From Actinobacteria bacterium IMCC26207 (lineage in GTDB: Bacteria; Actinomycetota; Acidimicrobiia; Acidimicrobiales; Microtrichaceae), in assembly GCA_001025035.1 (NCBI GenBank), contig LCZK01000010.1, positions 434,001 through 498,000 of the forward strand: a DNA stretch of 64,000 nucleotides, in the 5' to 3' direction. Under the pieces are notes generated by a model. It did not search any database and was not told where the DNA came from. It worked only from the letters and a program-made list of their open reading frames with translations. Every line of letters starts with the position of its first letter. The stretch's first letter is position 1. The position numbers were made by a program, and so were the translations under genes. This document shows positions 8,546 to 16,687 of this stretch, piece by piece.

Positions 8546-9322
8546 TTAGCGGCCCTTCCACTCCGGAGGGCGCTTCTCAATAAAGGCGTTGAGACCTTCT
8601 GCAAAGTCTTCGGTGCCAAACATCTTGACGATGCCGTCTCCCGAGAGTTTCCAACCAATATCGTCAGGCTGGTCTGTGGCTTCGAGCACGATCTTTCGAC
8701 TCTCTCGAACTGCTAGGGGTGCGTTAGCAGTGATCTCTGCGGCGAGAGCCTTTGCAGTCTCGAGGGCTTCACCCTCTTCGCAGAGCCGGTTTACCCAGCC
8801 GAATTCGTATGCCCGCTCAGCAGGAAAATCAAGGCGTCCCGTCAGTACGAGCTCCATTGCAATATTCCTGGGCAACTTGCGTGGAAGGCGAAAGAGCCCA
8901 CCTGCGGCTGCAACAAGGTTGCGCTTTACCTCAGGCACACCAAACACAGCAGTCCTTGAGGCAACAACCAGGTCGGCCGCTAGGACCAACTCTGTCCCAC
9001 CTGCCAACGCTGGGCCATCAACAGCAGCAATGATCGGCTTGGTCCGTTCACGCTGCACAAACCCGCCGAATCCGCCTTTTGCCGTGGACATACCGCCAGG
9101 GTCAGTTGCCATCTGCTTAAGGTCAGCGCCCGCGCAGAAGATGTAGCCCTTTTCTGTTTTAGCGCCAGTCAGAATCCCGACCCACACCTCGTCGTCTGCT
9201 TCAATCTGATCGATCGCCGACTCAATCCCTTGGGCGACTTCGCTACTTACTGCGTTGCGCGCCTCAGGACGATTAATCGTGATGATTCCAACATTGCCGA
9301 GTTTTTCATATTCCACAGTCAT
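8546..9322 (-). CDS. enoyl-CoA hydratase/isomerase family protein (crotonase)
   Basis: A 258-residue crotonase-superfamily enzyme. The CoA/oxyanion-hole segments are visible: CAGADLKQM near residue 64 and GPALAGGTELVLAADLVVA near residue 103. The second oxyanion-hole glycine is in AGGTE, and the position of one catalytic Glu (E109 of rat ECH1) is occupied in GGTE. VFGVPEVKRNLVAAAGG fits the second active-site loop. Such proteins hydrate or isomerise enoyl-CoA thioesters in beta-oxidation. The C-terminus (EGLNAFIEKRPPEWKGR split here) is the usual CoA-lid helix. It lies 48 bases downstream of the 610-residue protein on the same strand and may be cotranscribed with it, but no functional link is apparent. 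Confidence 0.92.
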   Translation of the reverse strand: MTVEYEKLGNVGIITINRPEARNAVSSEVAQGIESAIDQIEADDEVWVGILTGAKTEKGYIFCAGADLKQMATDPGGMSTAKGGFGGFVQRERTKPIIAAVDGPALAGGTELVLAADLVVASRTAVFGVPEVKRNLVAAAGGLFRLPRKLPRNIAMELVLTGRLDFPAERAYEFGWVNRLCEEGEALETAKALAAEITANAPLAVRESRKIVLEATDQPDDIGWKLSGDGIVKMFGTEDFAEGLNAFIEKRPPEWKGR

Positions 9323-9370
9323 GACGCGGAATCTAGCGCAGCAAGAGAGCTAGGTGCGCACTCCTGTGTT

Positions 9371-11203
9371 TTAGGAGTCTTCGGCTGTGAGTTCCTCGAC
9401 GATGATGACCTCATCAACCGTGACTGTCTCCTCGACGACGAGGATTTCCTCGACGTCAACGACGACGCCGTCGATGCTCTCAACGAGCAGCACATCATCA
9501 ATCACGATGGTGTCTTCCACAACGATGATGTCCTCGACAAGGACGACTTCTCCATCGCTGTTTTCCATCAAGACTTCCTCGACCAAAATGGTCTCTTCGA
9601 CGATGATCTCCTCGCCGATGATGATCTCGTCAATAGTGACTTCGCCAGTCGCTGCTGCTGATGATTCCTCTGAAGTATTCATTGAATTGTTCTCCCTATC
9701 GTTGTTTGCACTTGCAGGACTTTGTTCAGCACCCGGATCCGAACTGGGTGTCGGAGTCTCGGGCTCTGCTGATGCAGGCTCGGCTGATTCAGGCTTCGGT
9801 GCGCCGGATTTTGAGCCGCCGGATTTTGAGCCGCTGGGCTTTGAGCCGCTGGGCTTTGAGCCGCTGGGCTTTGAGCCGCTGGGCTTTGAGCCGCGGGGAC
9901 CAGTTCGCCCACGCTTCTTTGCTGCTGCAGCAATCTCGGCGGGATCAAGCCCAAACAACAGAACAATCTTGGGAAGGCGATCACCAACGCGACGAACGGC
10001 GTCGAGCAGAGCGGGGGAGGGTTCCTCGGGTCGGCCAGCGGGGGTGACTTGATTCCGAACAGGCGAAAAGGCCAAGGCATCCAATGCTGCGGCCCAGAGG
10101 TCTTGATTGACCGTCGGGGTAAGCCCCTCAGACACCGCAGTGACTAAGCGACTCGATAGTTCAACCGGGAGCGGGGCGCCGGCCTTTGGGGGACGTGAGC
10201 TCAAACGGAGCGCTCTGACGAATCGACCACCATCAAGATTGGCAGTGATATCTGCAATCCATAGGGCCTGTTCCTCTTCAATTCGTCTCGTCAGTCCTGC
10301 TTGAATCTGATCTTTCAGGGCTAAGGCCTCGGGATCGCGTGCAACACCATCAGCTGCCACGATTACAGAACGAAGGTCGCGAAGATCAAGCTCCTCTAGG
10401 TCAGCTAGCGCAGCCTCGGCCCGATCCATCCACTCAGCAGCGCGCAGCTGAGGTAGCAAGTCTTCTGCGAGAGCAATGAGTTGCTCCGAGGGGATCTCTG
10501 CTCGGCCTTCCTTCTTTGCCTGGGCATTTTGCTCAGCAATAGCTTCACGCACAGCCGGAACTCCGCCGCGAATGACCTGCTCGGCAATGGGACGATGCTC
10601 TACCGGGAGCGTGTCAAGAACCGCTGCTCGGTGTGCGCGACCAGGGCGCAAGCGCTTTGGCCGTGGACGTTCTGGAACAGCATCGGGACGCGGGCCGCGC
10701 GGGCGATCGCTGCGTGGGCGGTCTCCTCCGGGCCGATCTCCTCCAGGACGGTCTCCTCCTGGACGGCCTCCACCAGAACCGTCGCGTCCACCGCCACGGC
10801 CGCCACTAGGACGATCGCCATTGGGACGATCGCCGCGTGGACCTCGGTCGCCACGTGGCCCGCGATCTTCACGATCACGACGTGACCCTCCACGGTCGCC
10901 ATCTCGTGAACGACCCGACTTCTCGACCAGAGTGCTCGTAACGAGCGGCTCGTCCTGGCGTGTTCCAACCACGGTCAACATCTCAGGTTCTTTTCTTGCT
11001 GCTTTTGGAGGCAGCACAGTAAGAATCTCGATGCCCTCTAGTTCGAACTCGGCATCAGCCCGAACAACATCGCCGACCTTGCAGCCTGCAGGAAGAATGG
11101 ATGAGCGTAAATCGCCTTTGGGCTGTTTGGCTCCGGCTGCGCGCCAGGTCCACGTGCCATCGGGGCGTTCACTTGTTAGTTCGATCTCTAGACGACGGGG
11201 CAT
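9371..11203 (-). CDS. 610-residue multi-repeat protein: OB-like N-terminus, RG-rich region, helical core, GSKPS repeats and acidic/aliphatic tail
   Basis: A conserved but unassigned protein with five distinct zones. Residues 1-80 are strand-rich with VGDVVRADAEFELEGI, reminiscent of an OB or S1-like RNA-binding fold. Residues ~95-175 are an RG/RD/RPGGD-rich disordered stretch like RGG boxes. Residues ~180-425 are a helical domain beginning at AAVLDTLPVEHRPIAEQVIRG. Residues ~437-466 are six pentapeptide GSKPS/SKSGG units coded by 15-bp repeats. Residues ~515-610 alternate paired aliphatic residues (Ile/Val) with Glu/Asp, ending EELTAEDS. I recall similar N-terminal and core domains in Acidimicrobiia genomes but no described function. 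RNA binding is an inference from the N-terminus and the RG region. The start ATG at 11203 diverges from the epimerase gene. Confidence 0.75.
   Translation of the reverse strand: MPRRLEIELTSERPDGTWTWRAAGAKQPKGDLRSSILPAGCKVGDVVRADAEFELEGIEILTVLPPKAARKEPEMLTVVGTRQDEPLVTSTLVEKSGRSRDGDRGGSRRDREDRGPRGDRGPRGDRPNGDRPSGGRGGGRDGSGGGRPGGDRPGGDRPGGDRPRSDRPRGPRPDAVPERPRPKRLRPGRAHRAAVLDTLPVEHRPIAEQVIRGGVPAVREAIAEQNAQAKKEGRAEIPSEQLIALAEDLLPQLRAAEWMDRAEAALADLEELDLRDLRSVIVAADGVARDPEALALKDQIQAGLTRRIEEEQALWIADITANLDGGRFVRALRLSSRPPKAGAPLPVELSSRLVTAVSEGLTPTVNQDLWAAALDALAFSPVRNQVTPAGRPEEPSPALLDAVRRVGDRLPKIVLLFGLDPAEIAAAAKKRGRTGPRGSKPSGSKPSGSKPSGSKPSGSKSGGSKSGAPKPESAEPASAEPETPTPSSDPGAEQSPASANNDRENNSMNTSEESSAAATGEVTIDEIIIGEEIIVEETILVEEVLMENSDGEVVLVEDIIVVEDTIVIDDVLLVESIDGVVVDVEEILVVEETVTVDEVIIVEELTAEDS
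9806..9895. repeat. six tandem 15-bp units coding GSKPS pentapeptides
   Basis: Six in-register 15-bp units (GGATTTTGAGCCGCC, the same ending CT, then four of the type GGGCTTTGAGCCGCT with the last ending CG). Three central copies are identical. They lie in the coding sequence of the 610-residue protein, where the complementary strand encodes Gly-Ser-Lys-Pro-Ser. The near-identity of units suggests recent expansion by slippage, so copy number may vary between strains. Confidence 0.92.
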
Positions 11204-11248
11204 AGTTGTCCCAACCTATCGAAGATCACTGCCAGAGGAGAACCCCCG

Positions 11249-12244
11249 ATGAGTAAGAACATCTCAGATGCCCGTCTTGAACCCACATCCGACTGGTCTG
11301 CAAGCCCGAGAACAGTGGTGATCACAGGAGTCACCGGCCAGGTGGCAGAGGTTGTCGCAACAGAGTTGAGTAGAGATAATCAGGTTGTGGGCTTGGCCCG
11401 CTTTACAGATGAGGCTGCTCGTCGGCGGCTCGAGGAATGCGGTGTCGAGTGCATACCAACGGATCTCCTCACAGCTGAGTTCGTTGGAGTTCCGACCGAT
11501 GTTGACGCAGTACTGAATTTCGCTGTGGTGAAGTCCCAACGTTGGGATGTAGACCTTCGGGCAAACGCCGAGTCAGCGGGGTTGCTCATGGCTCACATAA
11601 AGCCGAAGGCATTTATGCATTGTTCTTCGACCGGTGTGTACGCAGCCGCCGGCTCCAAGGTGCTCGAGGAGCGATCGCCACTCGGAGATAACCACGCTCC
11701 GATTATGCCGACCTATTCAATCTCCAAGATTGCAGCTGAAGAAGTGGTTCGAACGATGTGTCGACTCCTAAATATTCCGACCACCATCGCAAGATTGAAT
11801 GTTCCCTATGGCGTGGGCCCGCTCGGTGAACCGAGAGGATGGCCGGCGTTTCATCTAGCAATGATGCAAGCAGGCATGGCGATTCCCGTTGAGGCAGATC
11901 AACCAAACTTGTTCAACCCCATAAACTTGTTGGACATCGCAGCGAGCATCCCGGCTTTATTGGAAGCGGCCACTGTGCCAGCGACCATCCTGAACTGGGC
12001 CGGAGCGGAGCAGGTCTCGCTCGAGGAGTGGTGCGAGTTCTTGGCCGACCGTTGCGGGCTAACTGCAAGTTTTGAGGTAACCGATTCCACCATTGGAGGA
12101 GTCACAGTAGACACCTCGAAGCTGCAGAGTATCGGCGGCGCAACAAAGGTCTCTTGGCAAGAGGGGTTTGCTGCGCTAGCCGATGCCTACCTCGCAGGTC
12201 AGGACTCTTCTTCAGATCCGACCGCAGGTTCTACAGAGCGCTGA
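11249..12244 (+). CDS. extended-SDR NAD-dependent epimerase/dehydratase family protein
   Basis: A 331-residue extended short-chain dehydrogenase. A ~22-residue N-terminal leader precedes VVITGVTGQVAEVVA, the nucleotide-binding turn, where the third glycine of TGxxGxxG is replaced by Glu. The catalytic YxxxK is present as YSISK near residue 155, with SSTGVYAA supplying the catalytic serine near 127. RLNVPYGVGPLGEP and the late FNPINLLDIA segment resemble the substrate-binding half of nucleotide-sugar epimerases. The final ~15 residues are low complexity and overlap the end of the convergent mycothione reductase gene by 14 bases. The start ATG at 11249 follows GAGGAG with suitable spacing. The altered third glycine may change cofactor preference. 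Confidence 0.85.
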   Translation: MSKNISDARLEPTSDWSASPRTVVITGVTGQVAEVVATELSRDNQVVGLARFTDEAARRRLEECGVECIPTDLLTAEFVGVPTDVDAVLNFAVVKSQRWDVDLRANAESAGLLMAHIKPKAFMHCSSTGVYAAAGSKVLEERSPLGDNHAPIMPTYSISKIAAEEVVRTMCRLLNIPTTIARLNVPYGVGPLGEPRGWPAFHLAMMQAGMAIPVEADQPNLFNPINLLDIAASIPALLEAATVPATILNWAGAEQVSLEEWCEFLADRCGLTASFEVTDSTIGGVTVDTSKLQSIGGATKVSWQEGFAALADAYLAGQDSSSDPTAGSTER

Positions 12245-13613
12245 GCAAGGCGTTCTCGAGCACCTCAGGCAGCGCTGGATGACACCAGATCTGTTCCCGT
12301 GCCAAGCGATTGGCGGGGATGTTGAACTGCATGGCTTGAGAGAGTTGTTGCATCAGAGTCGCAGCCTGAGGGCCAAGTACATGCGCTCCCAGAATGCGGA
12401 AGTTTGCGGGGTCTATAAGGATTTTGGCAATCCCTGTTTGGTCTTCCATGGCCCAGCCAAACGCAACGTTGGAATACTCACAGGACCCAACAATGAAGTT
12501 CTGGCCGCTTGCCCGTAGCTCCTGTTCGGTGAGTCCGACCGAGCCAATCTGAGGATGTGAGAAGACTGCGTGGGGCACAACGCGTTGGTCAATGCTGATG
12601 GGGGAGTTGGTGTTGAGCAGGTTGTGACCCACTACTCGTGCCTCTTGATTTGCTAGGTGCTTAAGTTGCCAAGAGTTGCGGACATCGCCGAGCGCCCAAA
12701 CCCCGGGGGCGTCAGTCAGCAGCGTGGAGTCCGTGATGATGTAGCCATCGGAATCAAGCTCAACTCCCGCTCGACCCACTTCAAGCTGAGCGCCGTTTGG
12801 TGTTCGTCCAGTAGCCACAAGCAATGCATCCCCAGACAGCACAAACTGATCGCCCACATCGTTTCGCAAAGTGAGTTCGAGCTGCTCATCGCGCTGCTGA
12901 ACCGAAACTGCTTGTGTTCCGAGGTGAAGCTCCACCTGTTCGGCAAATGCAGCTGTAAAGCGCGAAGAGATGTCTTGATCAGCGTGTCGCAGCATCGTTG
13001 AACCCCGGTGAATGACCGAGACTCTCGAACCAAGTGCAGAAAATACGTGGCCAAGCTCGGCAGCAATAAACCCGCCGCCCAGAATCATGAGGTGCTCAGG
13101 TAGCTCCTCTATTCGCATAATGCTGTCAGAAGTGTGGAACGGGGTCTCGTCTAAGCCCTTGAGTTCAGGAAGGTGCGGGCGGGCACCAGCAGCGATCACA
13201 ATCTGCTTGGCAGTAACGATCTGGGTCGCTCCGTCCTGTAGTTCGATGCTGAGCGTTCGCTCCCCAATGAAGCGAGCATCTCCAAGAAAGACCGTGACGT
13301 TCTGCTGGTCTTGCCGGTACCGGGTCCCGCCGGCAGCGATGGGGTCAATGCGTCCAAACACACGATCTCTGAGTGCTTCAAAGTCAGCTCCCCGAGCTTC
13401 GATATCTACGTTGAGCCGCTCTGTCGCCTCTGCAGCCTCTCGCATTCGGTCGGCCGGGAGGACAAACATCTTGGATGGGATACAGCCAGCATTGAGGCAG
13501 GTTCCACCAAAAACTGAGCGCTCGATGATTCCGACCTTCCACGAACTGAACTCTTCATTCAGAAGCGAATTGCCCGAACCAGTGCCAATAATGAGCAGGT
13601 CAAAGTCATCCAT
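12231..13613 (-). CDS. mtr: mycothione reductase
   Basis: A 460-residue class-I pyridine nucleotide-disulfide oxidoreductase. The FAD motif IIGTGSGNS is at residues 8-16, the redox-active CLNAGC disulfide at Cys39/Cys44, the NADPH Rossmann motif GGGFIAAELG near residue 175, a second FAD motif WALGDV near 312, and the C-terminal base motif HPALPE near residue 448. The GTGSGNS start and the QIWCHPALPEVLENAL end are diagnostic of mycothione reductase rather than lipoamide or glutathione reductase. It regenerates mycothiol from mycothione with NADPH in the cytoplasm, so the host makes mycothiol. It is divergent from the acyl-CoA dehydrogenase pair across 108 bases and convergent with the epimerase gene. 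Confidence 0.9.
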   Translation of the reverse strand: MDDFDLLIIGTGSGNSLLNEEFSSWKVGIIERSVFGGTCLNAGCIPSKMFVLPADRMREAAEATERLNVDIEARGADFEALRDRVFGRIDPIAAGGTRYRQDQQNVTVFLGDARFIGERTLSIELQDGATQIVTAKQIVIAAGARPHLPELKGLDETPFHTSDSIMRIEELPEHLMILGGGFIAAELGHVFSALGSRVSVIHRGSTMLRHADQDISSRFTAAFAEQVELHLGTQAVSVQQRDEQLELTLRNDVGDQFVLSGDALLVATGRTPNGAQLEVGRAGVELDSDGYIITDSTLLTDAPGVWALGDVRNSWQLKHLANQEARVVGHNLLNTNSPISIDQRVVPHAVFSHPQIGSVGLTEQELRASGQNFIVGSCEYSNVAFGWAMEDQTGIAKILIDPANFRILGAHVLGPQAATLMQQLSQAMQFNIPANRLAREQIWCHPALPEVLENALLSAL

Positions 13614-13677
13614 GGCTCAAAGCTAGGTGTTCGGATTGATCAGGGCAGAAACTCGCTGACCGGTTCGGTTACAGATA

Positions 13678-13691
13678 TAGAACGCGTTACA
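13678..13691. promoter_or_regulatory. KstR-like 14-bp operator upstream of acyl-CoA dehydrogenase pair
   Basis: The 14 bases TAGAACGCGTTACA match the published KstR consensus TnnAACnnGTTnnA at every fixed position, with a perfect AACGCGTT palindromic core. It ends 30 bases before the ATG of the FadE26-like gene, in the interval shared with the divergent mycothione reductase gene. KstR is a TetR-family repressor of cholesterol catabolism in actinobacteria that releases DNA on binding a steroid-acyl-CoA. Binding is predicted, not shown; no kstR gene lies in this window. Confidence 0.62.
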
Positions 13692-13721
13692 GTTTCTACG
13701 TTCAGTCAGACGGAGGCAATT

Positions 13722-14900
13722 ATGCAGATCGCTTATACAGAAGAACAAGAGAAGCTTCGGGACGAACTCCGGGCTTACTACGAAAACTTGTTGATCCCTG
13801 AGATTCGGGACGCACTTCATCAAGAGATGGGCTGCGGTGCCGTCACAAGAGAGATCGTCAAGCAGATGGCAGGCGACGGTTGGCTCGGAATCGGATGGCC
13901 AACTGAGTACGGCGGCCAGGGAAGAAGCCAAGTCGAGCAATTCATCTTCTTTGACGAATCGATGCGCTCAGGCGCACCTGTTCCCATGCTTACGATCAAT
14001 ACGGTTGGACCGACGATCATGCAGTACGGCACTGAGGAACTCAAGGCGGACTTCCTGCCCCGAATTCTTTCAGGCGACCTGCACTTCTGCATCGGGTACT
14101 CCGAAAATCAGGCTGGCACTGACCTAGCTGCACTCAAGACCAAAGCGGTTCTCGACGGTGATGAGTACGTCATCAACGGCCAGAAGATGTGGACCAGCTT
14201 GGCCTCAGATGCCGACTACTGCTGGCTAGCTGTTCGCACGGATCAGGATGCGCCAAAGCACAAAGGCATCTCCATGATCATCGTTGACATGAAGACGCCA
14301 GGCATCACCGTTGACCCGTTGCATCTGCTCTCAAGTCACGATATCAATGCGACATTCTTTGACGACGTGCGTGTTCCGGCGAGCAACCTTGTTGGGGGAG
14401 AGAACAACGGTTGGGGTTTGATTATGAGCCAACTGAACCATGAGCGTGTGACGCTGTGTTCCTCGGGCTTGTTGGAGCAGAGCTACTTTGAGGTTCGCCG
14501 CTGGGCCCAGGAAAACGTCGGCGCAGATGGCAAGCGCGTGATCGACAACGAGTGGGTGCAACTCAACCTGGCCAAGGTTCATGCCGGGATCGAGTTCCTG
14601 CGACTCATCAACTGGAAGGTCGCATGGACGGCAATGCATGCGCCGCTCGACATTTCGGATGCATCGACGATCAAGATTTTTGGAACCGAGTTCTATCTCG
14701 ATGCCTTCCGAATGATGATGGAGATTTTGGGCCCGCGTGCCTACCTCGATCGTGAGTCCACTGGTTCGATCCTCAAGGGTCGACTCGAGATGAACTACCG
14801 AAGCCTGCTTATTTTGACCTTCGGTGGCGGAACGAACGAGATTCAAAGAGACCTCATTGGCATGTTCGGGCTGGGCCTGCCTCGCGCACTTCGCGGCTAA
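13722..14900 (+). CDS. acyl-CoA dehydrogenase, FadE26/ChsE4-like subunit
   Basis: A 392-residue acyl-CoA dehydrogenase with the usual three domains: N-terminal helices including GDGWLGIGWPTEYGGQGRS near residue 47, the mid beta-barrel with IGYSENQAGTDLA near residue 125 and QKMWTS near 152, and the C-terminal FAD helices ending FGGGTNEIQRDLIGMFGLGLPRA. The motif order and wording closely resemble mycobacterial FadE26 (ChsE4), the catalytic subunit of a heteromeric dehydrogenase for the cholesterol side chain; this is from memory of the family. A FadE27-like gene follows 71 bases downstream, as in that system. The ATG at 13722 has GGAGG five bases upstream. A KstR-like operator precedes it. 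Confidence 0.88.
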   Translation: MQIAYTEEQEKLRDELRAYYENLLIPEIRDALHQEMGCGAVTREIVKQMAGDGWLGIGWPTEYGGQGRSQVEQFIFFDESMRSGAPVPMLTINTVGPTIMQYGTEELKADFLPRILSGDLHFCIGYSENQAGTDLAALKTKAVLDGDEYVINGQKMWTSLASDADYCWLAVRTDQDAPKHKGISMIIVDMKTPGITVDPLHLLSSHDINATFFDDVRVPASNLVGGENNGWGLIMSQLNHERVTLCSSGLLEQSYFEVRRWAQENVGADGKRVIDNEWVQLNLAKVHAGIEFLRLINWKVAWTAMHAPLDISDASTIKIFGTEFYLDAFRMMMEILGPRAYLDRESTGSILKGRLEMNYRSLLILTFGGGTNEIQRDLIGMFGLGLPRALRG

Positions 14901-14971
14901 CTGAGTTCTAGTTCTGCCCGCAGGCGTAATCGAACAACAGGCGTATTCGAAGGATTTGAAGGGATAGTTAC

Positions 14972-16078
14972 ATGGATTTTGCTCTTAACGAAGAACAACT
15001 AGCAATCAGCGAACTCGCTGGACAGGTCATAGGCGATGCATCAACCAACGAGAGATTGCGTGAGCTTGAAAAAGCTGACGGCCCTCGCTTTGATGCAGCG
15101 CTTTGGGCCTCGCTAGCTGAAACCGGAATTCTGGGGGCATTCTTGCCCGAGGAGCATGGGGGAGCGGGCCTGGACTTGATCGCTCTCGGTGGAGCGCTCG
15201 AGCATGTCGGTCGCACTGCAGCAGCAGTTCCACTCTGGGAAACTTGCGGCTTGGGAGTCCCCGCGATTGCGGAGTTCGCTCCGGCGAGTCTGGCCGCAGA
15301 GATCCTGCCTCAGGTAGCTGACGGGTCCATGATCCTGACAGCCGGATGGCACGAGGACCTAGGGGAGCCGCTTCTTCCCACGACGATTGCGAGCCGAAAT
15401 GGTGATGGCTGGGAACTGACCGGCACAAAGATTTGTGTGCCCGCTGGCGCCATTGCCGACGCATTCCTTATGCCAGCTGCAATTGAGGGAGGGTCCGTTG
15501 GCCTGTTCCTAGTCCGAAAGACCGGCGAAGGCGTCGGAATCGAGCCACTAGACACCACACTTGGTGACCCGCAGGCGGCTGTTCTCATGGCGCTAGCACC
15601 AGCAGAACTCGTAGCAGAGGGTTACGAGTCGTTGCAGTGGACTTATGACCGTGCTGTAGCTACACAGTGTGCAGTTGCATCAGGCGTGTTTGCTGAGGCG
15701 CTTCGCCTTACAGCTGAGTACACCAAGGAGCGCAAGCAGTTCGATGTACCGATTGCCTCGTTCCAGGCTGTGGCCCATCGTGCGGCAGATGCCTTTGTGG
15801 ACACAGAAGCAATCCGACTCACGTCAAAGCAGGCTTTGTGGAGACTGTCAGTAGACATGCCAGCCTCAGCTGAGGTTGCTGTAGCAAAGTACTGGGTCTC
15901 ATTTGGTGGCCAACGAGTAGTGCATACGGCTCAGCATCTGCATGGCGGCGTTGGAGTCGATCGCGATTATCCGCTGCATCGGTACTTCCTGATGGCAAAA
16001 GAGATTGAACTGCAACTCGGTGGCTCTACCCGGCAGCTGCTTGCCCTTGGCAAGATTATTGCCAACGAAGCCGTCTAG
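14972..16078 (+). CDS. acyl-CoA dehydrogenase, FadE27/ChsE5-like subunit
   Basis: A 368-residue acyl-CoA dehydrogenase-fold protein. N-terminal helices carry LPEEHGGAGLDLIALG; the barrel region is diverged; the C-terminal domain has TKERKQFDVPIASFQAVAHR near residue 253 and QHLHGGVGVDRDYPLHRYF near residue 325, typical FAD-contact motifs. Its low similarity to the catalytic subunit and its order match FadE27 (ChsE5), the partner in alpha2-beta2 dehydrogenases that oxidise steroid side-chain CoA esters. The standard catalytic glutamate is not obvious. It begins 71 bases after the FadE26-like gene in the same direction and is probably cotranscribed and coassembled with it. Exact substrate remains an inference. 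Confidence 0.87.
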   Translation: MDFALNEEQLAISELAGQVIGDASTNERLRELEKADGPRFDAALWASLAETGILGAFLPEEHGGAGLDLIALGGALEHVGRTAAAVPLWETCGLGVPAIAEFAPASLAAEILPQVADGSMILTAGWHEDLGEPLLPTTIASRNGDGWELTGTKICVPAGAIADAFLMPAAIEGGSVGLFLVRKTGEGVGIEPLDTTLGDPQAAVLMALAPAELVAEGYESLQWTYDRAVATQCAVASGVFAEALRLTAEYTKERKQFDVPIASFQAVAHRAADAFVDTEAIRLTSKQALWRLSVDMPASAEVAVAKYWVSFGGQRVVHTAQHLHGGVGVDRDYPLHRYFLMAKEIELQLGGSTRQLLALGKIIANEAV

Positions 16079-16150
16079 CAGAGGTTGTCTAACTGAGGCT
16101 GTACCTCACCCCTTTAGTCGGGTTGAGACAAAACGCCGGAAATCCTCATT

Positions 16151-16220
16151 ATGTAAAGTGATGGGTATAGCTGGGTCGAAATGCCCATTCTCTAGGAAGA
16201 TCCCCAAAGGTCCTTTACAT
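16151..16220 (+). other. potentially structured leader or small RNA element with nested inverted repeats
   Basis: An 8-bp perfect inverted repeat (ATGTAAAG at 16151-16158 and CTTTACAT at 16213-16220) encloses a second pair, ATGGG at 16161-16165 with CCCAT at 16184-16188. The element occupies the 217-base interval between the acyl-CoA dehydrogenase stop and the small basic protein start and is ~75 bases upstream of that ATG. It could fold as a closed multi-branch leader. No riboswitch class is recognised. Confidence 0.3.
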
Positions 16221-16295
16221 GCGCGCCCGAAAGGTGTCAAATGCATGTAGCGATCGGGGTTGGCCCCGGTCCCTAATACAACTGAGGAGGTGCCG

Positions 16296-16625
16296 ATGTC
16301 TACTCGTCATCGTGCCCGGCAGTCCGGACCTAGTTCAGCTCTCCAAGAGGAGCGCGAGCAAAGAAAGGCAGAACACCGCAGGGTGCGCCGTACCGTCAAT
16401 CAGTCATTGCATGTTGCCGTGCTTGAAGAAGATCTTGATGGTCTTGTTCTTGAGCTGCCGCACCCGACGCATGGATACACCGATGAACATGCTCCTGCCA
16501 CGCCGCATGCTTCAGCCGATCCAGAGCGCCGGATTAAGCATTGGAAGCAATCATTTTGGAAGCGGCGCTCGCTTGAGCGTCAGCGGCGAGCACGTGCAGA
16601 GTTGCGTACCGCAAGCTATTCCTGA
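16296..16625 (+). CDS. small basic hypothetical protein
   Basis: A 109-residue protein rich in Arg, Glu and His with no membrane segment or recognised domain. It has a basic N-terminus (MSTRHRARQ), a central short hydrophobic stretch LHVAVLEEDLDGLVLELP that may be a strand-helix unit, a His/Pro-rich linker, and a strongly basic C-terminal helix (WKRRSLERQRRARAEL). The ATG at 16296 is chosen because GAGGAGG lies five bases upstream; an in-frame TTG at 16260 lacks such a site. Codon use looks coding. It is preceded by a structured interval and followed 62 bases later by the aldehyde dehydrogenase gene. Nucleic-acid or ribosome association is possible from charge alone, but function is unknown. 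Confidence 0.6.
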   Translation: MSTRHRARQSGPSSALQEEREQRKAEHRRVRRTVNQSLHVAVLEEDLDGLVLELPHPTHGYTDEHAPATPHASADPERRIKHWKQSFWKRRSLERQRRARAELRTASYS

Positions 16626-16687
16626 TCAGAGCAGTTTCAGAGCAGTTGCTGCTGACGGCACATGTACTAGGGGGCTAGGGTCAGATC

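Noticed and set aside
9230..11252. Several long plus-strand frames opposite the 610-residue protein, rich in Asp, Ser, Thr or Arg/Pro
   Set aside because: They arise because repeated codons on the minus strand avoid stops on the other strand; their compositions change exactly with the repeat zones.
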